The position numbers and the translations under genes were made by a program. Positions 35,573 through 45,595 of a stretch of 64,000 bases of DNA are shown one piece after another. The stretch spans positions 1 to 64,000 of the forward strand of contig WQRX01000006.1 in assembly GCA_009786535.1 (NCBI GenBank), read 5' to 3'. Source of the DNA: Defluviitaleaceae bacterium (lineage in GTDB: Bacteria > Bacillota > Clostridia > Lachnospirales > WQUN01). Every line of letters begins with the position of its first letter. The first letter of the stretch is position 1. The notes beneath the pieces are model-generated. The model saw only the letters and a program-made list of their open reading frames with translations. It made no database searches and had not been told where the DNA came from.

Positions 35573-37774
35573 TTACTGAGCGTGGCGCATATCGTAGGTT
35601 CTAATTACTGCAAAGTCAAACGCCCACAATGGTCCGCCGTAATAGTTGCCTAACCACACGGGGAAGAAGTCATGCACCAATGCCATACGTACGGGCAAGG
35701 TAAATACCTCGTAGGTTAAGTGTTCCATATAGTCGATAAATGCTTCGATAAATGCATCGTGACCTTCGGGAGTGCCAATATCAATTACGCGGAAGCGTTC
35801 TGCCAATTCACGGGTTGTGGGGCAGTCCACTTGACCCCAGTTTTGGTGGGGGATTGTATCAAGGCCCATGTTCCACCAAGGCATCCATGGGTTACCCATG
35901 CCAATACCCAAATAGAACATTTCATAACGGGGGGTTTCGCGGTAGCCGCCGGACAAACGGGGTGACCAGCGGTCGTCGCGGTCGTCTACAAAGCGCCCGC
36001 CCGCATAAGCAAGGTTGGGGGCCATTTGCATAACCAGCGCATCACGACCCGGGATAGTTACATTAGCCGTTACCATGTTAATGATAAGGGGCATAAGCAC
36101 ACGTTCACCGGTATATACCCAGTTGCGGTGGCTTAGTTCGCCTGCTTCATCTTGCACCATGCTTACAATGTTACCATGTTCATCTGTGCCTAAATGTCTT
36201 TCATCTACCCATTTATGGCGGATATTGTTGGGGTTATCTACAGCGTTGCCTACATAGGGTGTACCGTCTGCGTTATAGTTCCAGCCGCCTGCTTCCAACA
36301 GCTGGATAGCGCGTGCAAGGTTAAGGTCATAGATGTGAACACGGTCGTACAGGTCGCGGTCGGCAGCTTCTTGGTACCACCACCATGCGGGCGCCCATGG
36401 ACCATGTGCAACGGTGGAGTAACCGCGCCCAATGGTTGTATTAATTTCGTGACGGTCAATCATAAATGCAATGGCTTGACGCACTTCACGGAATTGGGTT
36501 GGACCTGTATCGGTGTGGAACTGAATCATGCGCTGACCAAACTGCTCGAAGTTTACGAAGCTGTGCGAACCCGCATTAACCAGCATTTCGAAAGCTTGGT
36601 CTAAACGACCGCCATCGCTTTCGGCAGTTAAGATATGCACTTCGCCCGCTGCCAATGCGTCAATCATCAGCTCGGTGGGTACATGCCGCCAGATAATACG
36701 CTCGATACGGGGGCGATAGCCGTCCCATGTACCGGGGAAGTGGGGGTTAGCCACTACGGAAATTGTGCCGTTACCTACGTCCACGCTATCAAACATATAT
36801 GCGCCTGCGGTAACGGTGGGGCGGAAGCGTACACCGTCACGTACGGTTTCACCAACGGGTTCACCATCGGCATTGTACATGGGTAAGCCGGTTGTGGGGT
36901 CATTGAATTGAACAAAGGTTTCCGCACCGCCTTGTATCGTAGCTTCAAATGCTTCGATAGTAAGGGGGATGCCACCGGGACCGGTAAAGAATACGCCGTC
37001 GCCGTTGTCATGTATCTCTACACCATACATATGAGTGGGGACAGCGCCAAAGCCCATGTGTACGGCAGCTTCCCATACTTGTGGCATGTCTTCCGCCCTT
37101 GCGGTTACAGAGAACTGAGAATCGTTGTACAAACGAACGCCTGCCAAGGTTGGCACTTCGCCGTTTATGAACGGAGCGCGACCATACAGCCACATATGGG
37201 TTGCTGCGCTGGGCACTACGTTTGCCCAGTAGGGGCTAACCCACAGGGCTGCATCCGCTGCAAAGTGCGATGCGTTAATGGGTGAACCGTCCGAGAAACG
37301 AAGGTCGGTGTACACGGTAAAGGTATAGGTACGGCTGCCGTCCGCGTTGTCACGGATTTCCGGCCATGCACCGTCTACCATTACGATAGGGTTGGGGAAA
37401 AACAAGTTTTCCGAGTTACGCGCTATTGTGCCGAGGTGACCTAATGTGCCGCGCATTTGTGCATTTGTGATGGGGTTCGTCCAACCGCCCAAGATGTTCG
37501 CGTCGGGGCGCGCACCTGCTATTTGCACAATGTACGTGCCGGGCACGGCAGACATGGCACCTGCACGAGCCAGAATCGCCTCGCGCGAGTCTTCGGGAAT
37601 GTCCGCAGGGGGCGGCAGGGGTTCGGGGGTTGGTACGGGCGTTACACCCGTTGCAGGTGTGGGCGCAGGCGTACCGTGGGGGGTTACGTTATCGCCCCCG
37701 TTGCCGCCTCCACAAGCTGCAAGGGTGAGCATAGCTGCAATTAGTACAGCTGCTACAAACAAAATCTTTTTCAT
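35573..37774 (-). CDS. oppA: oligopeptide-binding lipoprotein OppA
   Basis: The 733-residue extracytoplasmic protein has a lipobox LAAC (Cys about 21) and a Gly/Pro/Thr linker, followed by the family 5 solute-binding fold. Visible family elements are the YTFTVYTDLRFSDGSPINASHFA segment (about 168-190), FREVRQAIAFMIDRHEI (about 425-441) and a late binding region. It is longer than most OppA proteins (about 540). It captures peptides for OppBCDF. GGAGAGGAG precedes the ATG, and a promoter and terminator are upstream, so it heads the operon. Confidence 0.9.
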   Translation of the reverse strand: MKKILFVAAVLIAAMLTLAACGGGNGGDNVTPHGTPAPTPATGVTPVPTPEPLPPPADIPEDSREAILARAGAMSAVPGTYIVQIAGARPDANILGGWTNPITNAQMRGTLGHLGTIARNSENLFFPNPIVMVDGAWPEIRDNADGSRTYTFTVYTDLRFSDGSPINASHFAADAALWVSPYWANVVPSAATHMWLYGRAPFINGEVPTLAGVRLYNDSQFSVTARAEDMPQVWEAAVHMGFGAVPTHMYGVEIHDNGDGVFFTGPGGIPLTIEAFEATIQGGAETFVQFNDPTTGLPMYNADGEPVGETVRDGVRFRPTVTAGAYMFDSVDVGNGTISVVANPHFPGTWDGYRPRIERIIWRHVPTELMIDALAAGEVHILTAESDGGRLDQAFEMLVNAGSHSFVNFEQFGQRMIQFHTDTGPTQFREVRQAIAFMIDRHEINTTIGRGYSTVAHGPWAPAWWWYQEAADRDLYDRVHIYDLNLARAIQLLEAGGWNYNADGTPYVGNAVDNPNNIRHKWVDERHLGTDEHGNIVSMVQDEAGELSHRNWVYTGERVLMPLIINMVTANVTIPGRDALVMQMAPNLAYAGGRFVDDRDDRWSPRLSGGYRETPRYEMFYLGIGMGNPWMPWWNMGLDTIPHQNWGQVDCPTTRELAERFRVIDIGTPEGHDAFIEAFIDYMEHLTYEVFTLPVRMALVHDFFPVWLGNYYGGPLWAFDFAVIRTYDMRHAQ

Positions 37775-37839
37775 ACTTTTCTCCTCTCCAAACTTGTCGC
37801 AGGCATTTGGTAAAACCTACGACCCTCTTAGTTCCGCGC

Positions 37840-37869
37840 ACTATATCATACAACAATATTTTTTGTCTA
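37840..37869 (-). promoter_or_regulatory. candidate promoter of the opp operon
   Basis: On the minus strand TAGACA (37869-37864) and TATAGT (37845-37840) are separated by 18 bp, about 65 bp upstream of oppA. Confidence 0.55.
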
Positions 37870-37910
37870 GTTGCGCGAAAATTGCTTGCCTTCTTTTTTA
37901 TTATGCTTTT

Positions 37911-37949
37911 TGCACAAAAAAAATGCCTTTTTCAAGGCATTTTTGTGCA
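37911..37949 (-). terminator. intrinsic terminator upstream of oppA
   Basis: AAGGCA/TGCCTT forms the stem core, continued by A:T pairs and TGCAC/GTGCA around a small bulge. On the minus strand the core is followed by TTTTTTTT. It should end the tpl-DUF4258-YgiT transcript and insulate oppA. No gene is seen in the rest of 37775-38056. Confidence 0.75.
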
Positions 37950-38056
37950 TGTATCACTTTTTGTACAAGCCTAGCCCGTACACGCTTTTATTACATTGCT
38001 GTAATATTTCCGTCATGTCCCTGTCAAGCCCCTACCCCTTGGAATATTTCACAAAA

Positions 38057-38287
38057 TCACGCGGCGGGGTTAGAGTAACGTACAATCGCCACTTCTTGCA
38101 TAGATTCTTTTAAGCCGTCAACGATTTGTTCAATGCGTTCGCCGACTTGAAGGTTTATAACAATTTCACCGCATTGTGTGCATTTTCGGCAGGGCACACC
38201 GCGCACAACAATTATGCAGTCGTCGTAATCTGTTACATCGGTTGTAACGCTTTCCCTTAATTCACCTTTGCAAAAAAAACAAGTCAT
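38057..38287 (-). CDS. YgiT-type zinc-finger protein (MqsA-like antitoxin N-domain)
   Basis: A 76-residue protein with two CxxC pairs (CFFC at 3-6 and CRKC/CTQC near 33-39) and VPCRKCTQCGEIV, the pattern of YgiT/MqsA zinc-finger domains, followed by a short helical tail. The DNA-binding HTH of MqsA is absent. It starts 11 bp after the DUF4258 gene, an arrangement found as a candidate toxin-antitoxin pair in many genomes. Confidence 0.72.
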   Translation of the reverse strand: MTCFFCKGELRESVTTDVTDYDDCIIVVRGVPCRKCTQCGEIVINLQVGERIEQIVDGLKESMQEVAIVRYSNPAA

Positions 38288-38298
38288 AACGCATCACC

Positions 38299-38607
38299 TC
38301 ATTTTTTAATTTTATAGTTATCAAGCCATCGACTGCTATCCGGAAAGTAGGCAGTAATTAACACCAATACATTATCGCCCATTCCTATAGCAATATGAAG
38401 TGGTTTATTATTACGCGTATAGCCAAGAATTAAAACACTCGGGTTTGGCATGTCTTGCAAATTTTGCTCAATGATACTTCCGTTTTGCATTGCATTTCGC
38501 AAATCTGCAAATTTTATTCCCCGTTCGTTTATTCGCACTCGAAAATGGGGCGTATAATCAACCGCGTGCCTCGAATACAACGCCCGTATACTTTCCATGT
38601 CAAACAA
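38299..38607 (-). CDS. DUF4258 domain protein, candidate toxin
   Basis: The 102-residue protein shows the DUF4258 pattern: HFRVRINERGIKFADLRNAMQNGSIIE (about 21-47), PSVLILGYTRNNKPLHIAIG (about 56-75) and ITAYFPDSSRWLDNYK at the end. This fold is RelE-like. The start is probably TTG at 38607, because GAGGTG is 6 nt upstream; ATG at 38598 is the alternative. The gene begins exactly after the tpl stop codon, so it shares the tpl transcript. Toxicity is inferred from the pairing with YgiT. Confidence 0.72.
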   Translation of the reverse strand: MFDMESIRALYSRHAVDYTPHFRVRINERGIKFADLRNAMQNGSIIEQNLQDMPNPSVLILGYTRNNKPLHIAIGMGDNVLVLITAYFPDSSRWLDNYKIKK

Positions 38608-40110
<1,503 letters not shown>

Positions 40111-40119
40111 TTAAAAAAC

Positions 40120-40193
40120 GGGCCCTTAGCTCAGTCGGTCAGAGCCCCCGGCTCATAACCGGGTAGTCCTGGGTTCAAGTCCCCGAGGGCCCA
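40120..40193 (+). tRNA. tRNA with CAU anticodon, probably tRNA-Ile2
   Basis: A 74-nt cloverleaf: acceptor stem GGGCCCU/AGGGCCC fully paired, D-stem GCTC/GAGC, anticodon stem CCCGG/CCGGG with loop CTCATAA, TAGTC variable region, T-loop TTCAAGT. The T-stem has one T-C mismatch at its second pair. The 3' CCA is not encoded. The body resembles the Ile2 (lysidine-modified, reads AUA) group more than initiator or elongator Met; isotype is a judgement from similarity. Confidence 0.88.
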
Positions 40194-40949
40194 TGCAAGC
40201 GCTAAATCTTTCACGGTTTGTGAAGGGTTTGGCGTTTTTATTTTATCTAAGCGCTTCTGCGCAATGGCGAAGTATTCGGGGTTAATTTCCATTCCGATGA
40301 AATTGCGCTTATTGCGCAAGGCAGCAACGCCTGTGCTTCCGCTGCCCATAAAGGTATCTAATATTGTTTCGCCTTCGTTGGAAAGGGTGCGGATAAAAAA
40401 TTCCATTAAGCGTTCGGGCTTTTGGGTGGGGTGCTTGCCGTTTCGGCGTTCTGACGGAGGGGCTACGGGGCATTTGATATAGTCGTGCAGGGCTTTGCCG
40501 TTGTTGTTAAATGTGCCTGTGCGTTTGCGGTTTACAAAGTATACCCATGCTTCTGTTGCGTTGACAAAATGCAGGTGCATATTACGCGGCATGGGGTTAG
40601 ACTTGTGCCAAATACCCGTGGTTTTGTAGTAGAGCTTGTGTTTATCAGCTAAACTAATCAGAGTTTCTACCTTTATAATAGCCATGAAAACAACAATTGC
40701 CCCACCGACTTTTACCACACGTGCCGCCTCGCGGAAAAAGGCGTCCATGGAATTTTCCCATGCTTCGTCGTCAAATTCGTCCCATTTTGCTTGGGTGAAA
40801 ACGTTTTCGCGCATTGCCGCAAGATTGGTGTCGCGTTTTTTCATAAAATTTGCAAGGTTATACGGCGGGTCGGTTAAAAGCAAATCTACCGAGCGCGGGG
40901 GCAGGGATTGCATACAGGGGATACAGTTGTCGTTGTATAGCTGCGGCAT
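40131..40949 (-). CDS. solitary DNA methyltransferase (N6-adenine or N4-cytosine, beta class)
   Basis: The 272-residue enzyme has catalytic motif IV DPPYNLANF (about 27) before the SAM motif DTFMGSGSTG (about 215), the order of beta-class methyltransferases, and a KHPTQKPERLMEFFIR motif X-like segment. No restriction enzyme lies nearby, so it may be an orphan regulatory methylase or belong to a system elsewhere. ATG 40949 has GAAGGAGG before it. The last 21 codons run antisense through the tRNA gene (stop at 40131), so the extreme C-terminus is dictated by tRNA sequence and is unlikely to be conserved. Confidence 0.87.
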   Translation of the reverse strand: MPQLYNDNCIPCMQSLPPRSVDLLLTDPPYNLANFMKKRDTNLAAMRENVFTQAKWDEFDDEAWENSMDAFFREAARVVKVGGAIVVFMAIIKVETLISLADKHKLYYKTTGIWHKSNPMPRNMHLHFVNATEAWVYFVNRKRTGTFNNNGKALHDYIKCPVAPPSERRNGKHPTQKPERLMEFFIRTLSNEGETILDTFMGSGSTGVAALRNKRNFIGMEINPEYFAIAQKRLDKIKTPNPSQTVKDLALAWALGDLNPGLPGYEPGALTD

Positions 40950-41131
40950 ATGTGCCTCCTTCTTTAGCAAGTATACTGCACTTGTTGTGAAAAATCACCT
41001 GCGGTGGCAGACGGATTTCCGCATAGCAGACACCCCTAACTTTTCCATGCGGTTTGCAAGCGACAGAACGCTTTTTTTCATGTACCCCGAAGCGCCACAG
41101 AAGTGACATTTCGGCGCACGACAATTCGCGC

Positions 41132-41162
41132 TTGACCTTTCCGCTACGGAATGGTTTATCCT
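41132..41162 (+). promoter_or_regulatory. MerR-type promoter with 19-bp spacer and dyad
   Basis: TTGACC (41132-41137) and TATCCT (41157-41162) are 19 bp apart, too far for normal sigma-A contact. A dyad TTCCG-CTA-CGGAA (41139-41151) lies in the spacer, which is where MerR regulators bind and twist DNA. It controls the MerR gene itself. Confidence 0.75.
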
Positions 41163-41185
41163 GCCTTCAGCGAGGAGGGGACAGC

Positions 41186-42076
41186 ATGTTGCGCATTGGC
41201 GAAGTAGCGAAGATGTACGGCATTTCCAACCGCACGTTACGGCATTGGGAGGACGTAGGCGTATTAAAAAGTACCCGCGCGGAAAACGGCTACCGCTTTT
41301 ATGATGAGGAAAATGCCGCCAAAATTCGCCAGATTGTCTTGCTGCGTAAATTAAAAATGCCCATCACGGACATTGAGCGCATTTTTATCGCGGATAGCCA
41401 TCATATCGCCGTTTCGGTGCTTACGGATTATTTGGAAAGCCTAAAGTACAGCGCCGCAACGTACACTGCACTGGCTGCGTTGGTTGCTTCGATTTTGGGC
41501 AATATTCAAAAAATTCACAATTTACAAGAAATGTTTGCCCTGCTGGAAGCGCAGCACACGCCCCAAATCTCCCTCGCAAGAAGGATAACGAAAATGAAAA
41601 ATGTACGCATTATGACGTTGCCGCCCATGCGGGTGGCAGCGCACCACGCGCTAAGCGAAACCCCCGAGAAGGACTGCGCCCTCGTGTTTGACAAGTTTGT
41701 GCTGGATAACAACCTGCACAAACGAAGCGGACACCGCTCCTTCGGCTTTAACAACCCCGACCCCAGCGAAGGCAACTCCATTTATGGCTACGAATTGTGG
41801 GTGACTGTACCCGATGACTTTACCCCACCCGCGCCCATGGTGATAAAGACCTTTGACGGCGGGCTGTATGCCTCTATTTCCACCCAAATGAACGAGATTG
41901 GCGAACGCTGGGACGCGCTGTATAACTGGTCAACAGAAAATGAAAAGTACGAAGGTGACTTTGCCCGCCAGTGGCTGGAGGAACAAGTGATGGATTATGC
42001 AACGTTTATGTCCGACGATGTGCCTGACAGCGAAAAGCAGTTGGATTTATTGCTGCCGATTAAAGTGAAGGGGTAG
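41186..42076 (+). CDS. MerR-family regulator with GyrI-like effector domain
   Basis: The 296-residue protein has an N-terminal MerR winged helix (RIGEVAKMYGISNRTLRHWEDVGVLKS begins at residue 3), a dimerisation helix (about 70-125) and a C-terminal GyrI-like/effector-binding domain (about 135-290, with IYGYELWVTVPDDF and FDGGLYASIS). This is the BmrR/TipAL layout: small ligands bind the C-domain and activate the promoter. Start ATG 41186 is preceded by GAGGAGGGG. It overlaps the convergent hydratase beta gene by 17 bp. Targets beyond its own promoter are unknown; the neighbouring methyltransferase or catabolic genes are possible. Confidence 0.85.
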   Translation: MLRIGEVAKMYGISNRTLRHWEDVGVLKSTRAENGYRFYDEENAAKIRQIVLLRKLKMPITDIERIFIADSHHIAVSVLTDYLESLKYSAATYTALAALVASILGNIQKIHNLQEMFALLEAQHTPQISLARRITKMKNVRIMTLPPMRVAAHHALSETPEKDCALVFDKFVLDNNLHKRSGHRSFGFNNPDPSEGNSIYGYELWVTVPDDFTPPAPMVIKTFDGGLYASISTQMNEIGERWDALYNWSTENEKYEGDFARQWLEEQVMDYATFMSDDVPDSEKQLDLLLPIKVKG

Positions 42077-42602
42077 CCCTGTCGTACAAATCTTCTCCTG
42101 TTGCATCTACCAGCACGATGGCGGGGAAGTCCTTCACTTGCAGGCGATGCACTGCTTCTGTGCCTAAGTCGTGATAGGCGATAACTTCGTAGGCGGTAAC
42201 GCAGCTTGCCAGCAATGCACCCGCGCCGCCGATGGCACCAAGGTATACCGCGCCGTTTTCCTTCATCGCTTGTATGACGGAAGGGGCGCGTTTTCCTTTG
42301 CCTATCATGGCGCGCACGCCTTGGTGTAACAGGGTTGGGGCGTAGGCGTCCATACGGGTGCCGGTGGTTGGACCGCACGCGCCGATAATTTGATTGGGCT
42401 TTGCGGGGGTTGGACCAACATAGAAAATAGTCGCGTCTTGCAGGGAAATAGGAAGCGGCTCGTTGTTTTTTATCGCTTCGGTGAAGCGCTTGTGCGCCGC
42501 ATCGCGGGCGGTGAAAATTTCGCCCGTTAGGTAAACGGCATCGCCTGTTTTGAGGGAAATGGCTTTTTCGCGGGTGAGGGGAAGCGTAATGTGGTGGGTC
42601 AT
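42060..42602 (-). CDS. class I fumarase/mesaconase-type hydratase, beta subunit
   Basis: The 180-residue protein matches the C-terminal (beta) half of class I iron-sulfur hydratases: GDAVYLTGEIFTARDAAHKR (about 21-40), YVGPTPAKPNQIIGACGPTTGTRMD (about 58-82) and a GKGKRAPSVIQAMKENGAVYLGAIGGAGAL lid. It follows the alpha gene with no gap. Next to glutamate mutase and methylaspartate ammonia-lyase, hydration of mesaconate to citramalate is the more likely physiological reaction, though many such enzymes also act on fumarate. Confidence 0.87.
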   Translation of the reverse strand: MTHHITLPLTREKAISLKTGDAVYLTGEIFTARDAAHKRFTEAIKNNEPLPISLQDATIFYVGPTPAKPNQIIGACGPTTGTRMDAYAPTLLHQGVRAMIGKGKRAPSVIQAMKENGAVYLGAIGGAGALLASCVTAYEVIAYHDLGTEAVHRLQVKDFPAIVLVDATGEDLYDRATPSL

Positions 42603-43703
42603 TTACAGCACCTCCGAAACATGGCGGGCGGCGTGGCAGTTGAGATTTACCGCTACGGGCAGACCCGCGATGTGGGTTGGGTTGTACTCAATGGCTACGG
42701 CGAGTGCCGTTGTTTTTCCGCCGTAGCCCTGCGGACCAATGCCCAGGGCGTTGATTTTTTCTAATAATTCGGCTTCGTAGCCGGCGTATTTTTCGTGGGG
42801 GTGGCGTTGGTGCAAGGGGCGCAGCAGTGCTTTTTTGGCGAGCAGGGCTGCTTTGTCCATTGTGCCGCCTACGCCTACGCCTACTACAATGGGCGGGCAA
42901 GGGTTAGGCCCTGCATTCTTTACGGTGTCTAGTACAAATTGGGTTACGCCCCCCATGCCGTCGGATGGCTGGAGCATCCTTACGGCACTCATATTTTCGC
43001 TGCCGAAGCCCTTGGGCACCATGGTTATGCGAATCCTGTCGCCGCTTACATAGTCGGTATAAATAAATGCGGGGGTATTGTCGCCCGTATTCTTGCGGGA
43101 AAAGAGCGGCTCGTCAATGACGGATTTTCGCAGATAGCCTTCGGCGTAGCCGCGGCGCACACCTTCGTTTACGGCGTTGGCGATATTGCCGCGGATATGC
43201 ACCTGTTCGCCAATTTCCAAGAAAACGCAGGTTACGCCCGTATCTTGGCAGATGGGCATTTCCTTTTCCTCTGCAAGGGTGTAGTTTTCCACCAGCTTAT
43301 TTAGCGTGTCGGCAGCAAGGGGGGACGTTTCGCAGGCTTGGCATTTTTTAATTGCGTCCTTCACGTCGCCGGGTAAATAAATGTTTGCCTGTACGCACAG
43401 CCGCGCTACAATATCCGTAAGCTGCGTCGCGTCCACAAAACGCGGAAAGGTGAGCGCCTCGGGGGTTAATTTGTCCATAATATATTGATAATTTTCGGGT
43501 TTGTGGGGCAATGTGCAGTTGTCGCACAGCTTCATTTTTATGTCCTCATGCTTAGCCCACGTAAAATTGCCGCCGCAGTCCTCGCCCAGCGCATACAGCG
43601 GACAGTAGCAGAAAAGACAGTTAAATGTGCTTTCTTCGGCGGTTTGGTGGCATGGAAAGTACATGCATTGCGCGTTGGTAAATTGTCGTTGATTAGGTAT
43701 CAT
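42603..43703 (-). CDS. class I fumarase/mesaconase-type hydratase, alpha subunit with N-terminal Cys-rich domain
   Basis: The 366-residue protein has two parts. Residues 1-70 form a cysteine-rich small domain ([18 protein letters not shown], a [12 protein letters not shown]; about nine Cys), of the kind found near or fused to cobalamin-related enzymes. Residues about 75-366 are the alpha subunit of a class I hydratase with the three 4Fe-4S ligands in ICQDTG (about 167), NPCPPI (about 272) and NLNCHAARH (about 358). The usual alpha subunit is about 280-300 residues without the extra domain. It is divergent from the glutamate mutase operon across 127 bp. Confidence 0.88.
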   Translation of the reverse strand: MIPNQRQFTNAQCMYFPCHQTAEESTFNCLFCYCPLYALGEDCGGNFTWAKHEDIKMKLCDNCTLPHKPENYQYIMDKLTPEALTFPRFVDATQLTDIVARLCVQANIYLPGDVKDAIKKCQACETSPLAADTLNKLVENYTLAEEKEMPICQDTGVTCVFLEIGEQVHIRGNIANAVNEGVRRGYAEGYLRKSVIDEPLFSRKNTGDNTPAFIYTDYVSGDRIRITMVPKGFGSENMSAVRMLQPSDGMGGVTQFVLDTVKNAGPNPCPPIVVGVGVGGTMDKAALLAKKALLRPLHQRHPHEKYAGYEAELLEKINALGIGPQGYGGKTTALAVAIEYNPTHIAGLPVAVNLNCHAARHVSEVL

Positions 43704-43724
43704 AATAACCCCCTAAAATTATGC

Positions 43725-43754
43725 TTGACATCCTGCGCTACATTGATGATTATA
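43725..43754. promoter_or_regulatory. overlapping divergent promoters of the methylaspartate genes
   Basis: Forward: TTGACA (43725-43730) with GATTAT 17 bp on. Reverse: TATAAT (43754-43749) with TTGCTT 18 bp upstream on the minus strand. The two -10 boxes share bases, so the two transcripts may compete. The forward leader also holds an AAAGACC/GGTCTTT stem (43776-43808). No cobalamin riboswitch was recognised. Confidence 0.55.
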
Positions 43755-43830
43755 GGGGTATAGCAGATTAAAAGCAAAGACCTTGCGAGACAGCGTTCTG
43801 CGGTCTTTACCTTTAAAGGGGTTGCGATAA

Positions 43831-44244
43831 ATGAACGGCAAAACCTTAGTAATGGGCGTTATCGGTGCAGACGTACACGCCATCGGCATTAAAATTCTTT
43901 CCCACGCTTTTACAGAAGCGGGATATAACGTGGTAAATTTAGGCGTTATGGTTTCGCAGGAGGAATACATTGAAGCCGCGATTGAAACAAACGCAAATGC
44001 CATTGTGGTATCGTCCTTGTACGGGCATGGCGAGATGGACTGCCGCGGCCTGCGGGAAAAATGTGACGAAGCGGGGCTAAAGGATATTCCGTTGTATGTT
44101 GGCGGCAATCTGGTTGTGGGCAAACGGGACTTCGCAGAAGTGGAGAAGACTTTTTTAGATATGGGCTTTAACCGCGCGTATCCGCCGGGCACACCGCCCG
44201 AAGTAGGCATTGCGGACATTAATAAGGACTTGGGTCTTGCATAA
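43831..44244 (+). CDS. glmS: glutamate mutase sigma (S) subunit
   Basis: The 137-residue B12-binding protein has the base-off cobalamin motif: Asp-x-His-x-x-Gly in GADVHAIGI (about 13-18), then [12 protein letters not shown] (about 60) and GGNLVVG (about 91). It binds adenosylcobalamin and, with GlmE, interconverts L-glutamate and threo-3-methylaspartate. Length is standard. It heads the forward operon and has AAAGGGG upstream. Confidence 0.95.
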   Translation: MNGKTLVMGVIGADVHAIGIKILSHAFTEAGYNVVNLGVMVSQEEYIEAAIETNANAIVVSSLYGHGEMDCRGLREKCDEAGLKDIPLYVGGNLVVGKRDFAEVEKTFLDMGFNRAYPPGTPPEVGIADINKDLGLA

Positions 44245-45592
44245 CGCCATTTTGGCCGTCGATTTTGGTAGCACATATACCAAGGTGACGGCCATTTCTA
44301 ATGAAAAAGCGGAAATTTTAGGCACAAGCAAGGCATTTACTACGTTTGAAACGGACATCCGCGACGGCTTAAACGCCGCCGTACAGGAGCTGGAAAAGCA
44401 AACGGGGAAGCTTAATTTTTCGCATAAACTTGCGGCAAGCAGCGCAGGCGGCGGGTTAAAAATGGTTGCCGTCGGGCTTGTGCCCGCCCTTACCGCAAAA
44501 GCGGCGCAAACTGCCGCGTGCAGCGCAGGCGCAAAGGTGGTAAAAACCTTTTCCTACGAATTAACGAAGGCAGACTGCGCGAAAATACGCCAAATTAACC
44601 CCGACCTTGTACTGCTGAGCGGCGGTACAGACGGCGGAAATAAAGACGTGATTTTACACAACGCAAAAATGTTGGCGGAAATAGACGCACCGTTTTCGGT
44701 CATCATTGCGGGTAATAAGGCTGCGGCAGAAGATGCGCAAACAACATTGCAAGCGGGAGACAAGCACGCCGTCATTTGCGGCAATGTAATGCCCGCCTTT
44801 AACACACTGGACGCAGAACCCGCAAAATCCGCAATAAATACCCTGTTCTTGGAGAAAATAATTGAAGCAAAGGGGCTAACCCAAGCAGCGCGGGAATTTT
44901 CTGCCCCCATTATTCCCACGCCGTTGGCCGTATTCGAATGCACACAGCTGCTTTCGCAGAGCCTGGGCGATTTACTTGCGGTAGATGTAGGCGGCGCAAC
45001 AACGGACGTATATTCCATGTGCGCGGGTACGCCTACACTGCCCGGTGTGGCGCTAAAAGGGCTGCCCGAACCCTTTGCAAAGCGCACGGTGGAAGGGGAT
45101 TTGGGGCTGCGCCACAGCCAGGAAACACTGGTCGAAAAATTAATAAGCGATGGGGCCACCGGTAACAATCTGTTACCGGTTGGACTTGAAGAATATCGCA
45201 AAACCTGCAAAGAAAACTACGCCTACGTGCCCGAAAAAAACCACCCCCATGCAGCAATAGACGCTCTCTTATGCGGTATTGCCGTAGACATGGCGGTTAC
45301 GCGCCACGCGGGCTTCCTTGAGAGCAGCTACACCCCCTTTGGCGAAGCTTTTAGCCAAACAGGGAAGGATTTAACGGGCGTGCGCTATGTTATAGGCATT
45401 GGCGGGTCGGTGATTTACAGCGAAAATCCGCCAGAAATCCTCAAAAACGCCACACAAAAGCAGCGGGGCAAAATACTAAAGCCCGCTTCACCCAAGTTAT
45501 TATTAGACAAAAAATACATCTTCGCCGCCATGGGGCTGCTTGCCCGCATGGACAAAAAAAGGGCGTTAAGCATCCTAGAAAGCGAGCTGTGA
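44237..45592 (+). CDS. mutL: MutL/GlmL, ASKHA ATPase of the glutamate mutase operon
   Basis: This 451-residue protein belongs to the GlmL/MutL family encoded between the two mutase subunits, thought to protect or reactivate the B12 enzyme. It shows the phosphate-1 motif [14 protein letters not shown] near the start and [16 protein letters not shown] (about 248). It is not the mismatch-repair MutL. The best start is TTG at 44237, with AAGGAC 7 nt upstream and an 8-bp overlap with glmS; another TTG at 44210 is possible. Confidence 0.88.
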   Translation: MHNAILAVDFGSTYTKVTAISNEKAEILGTSKAFTTFETDIRDGLNAAVQELEKQTGKLNFSHKLAASSAGGGLKMVAVGLVPALTAKAAQTAACSAGAKVVKTFSYELTKADCAKIRQINPDLVLLSGGTDGGNKDVILHNAKMLAEIDAPFSVIIAGNKAAAEDAQTTLQAGDKHAVICGNVMPAFNTLDAEPAKSAINTLFLEKIIEAKGLTQAAREFSAPIIPTPLAVFECTQLLSQSLGDLLAVDVGGATTDVYSMCAGTPTLPGVALKGLPEPFAKRTVEGDLGLRHSQETLVEKLISDGATGNNLLPVGLEEYRKTCKENYAYVPEKNHPHAAIDALLCGIAVDMAVTRHAGFLESSYTPFGEAFSQTGKDLTGVRYVIGIGGSVIYSENPPEILKNATQKQRGKILKPASPKLLLDKKYIFAAMGLLARMDKKRALSILESEL

Positions 45593-45595
45593 CCT

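Noticed and set aside
42603-43703. Plain fumarase of the TCA cycle
   Set aside because: The beta and alpha genes are divergent from glutamate mutase and methylaspartate ammonia-lyase, and carry an extra domain; mesaconase fits better, although fumarase activity is not excluded.
43704-43830. Cobalamin riboswitch upstream of the B12-dependent mutase
   Set aside because: The gap is only 127 bp and no B12-box-like conserved core was found; only a simple 7-bp stem is visible.
44237-45592. DNA mismatch-repair MutL
   Set aside because: The name is shared only; the protein is an ASKHA ATPase in the glutamate mutase operon with no GHKL motifs.
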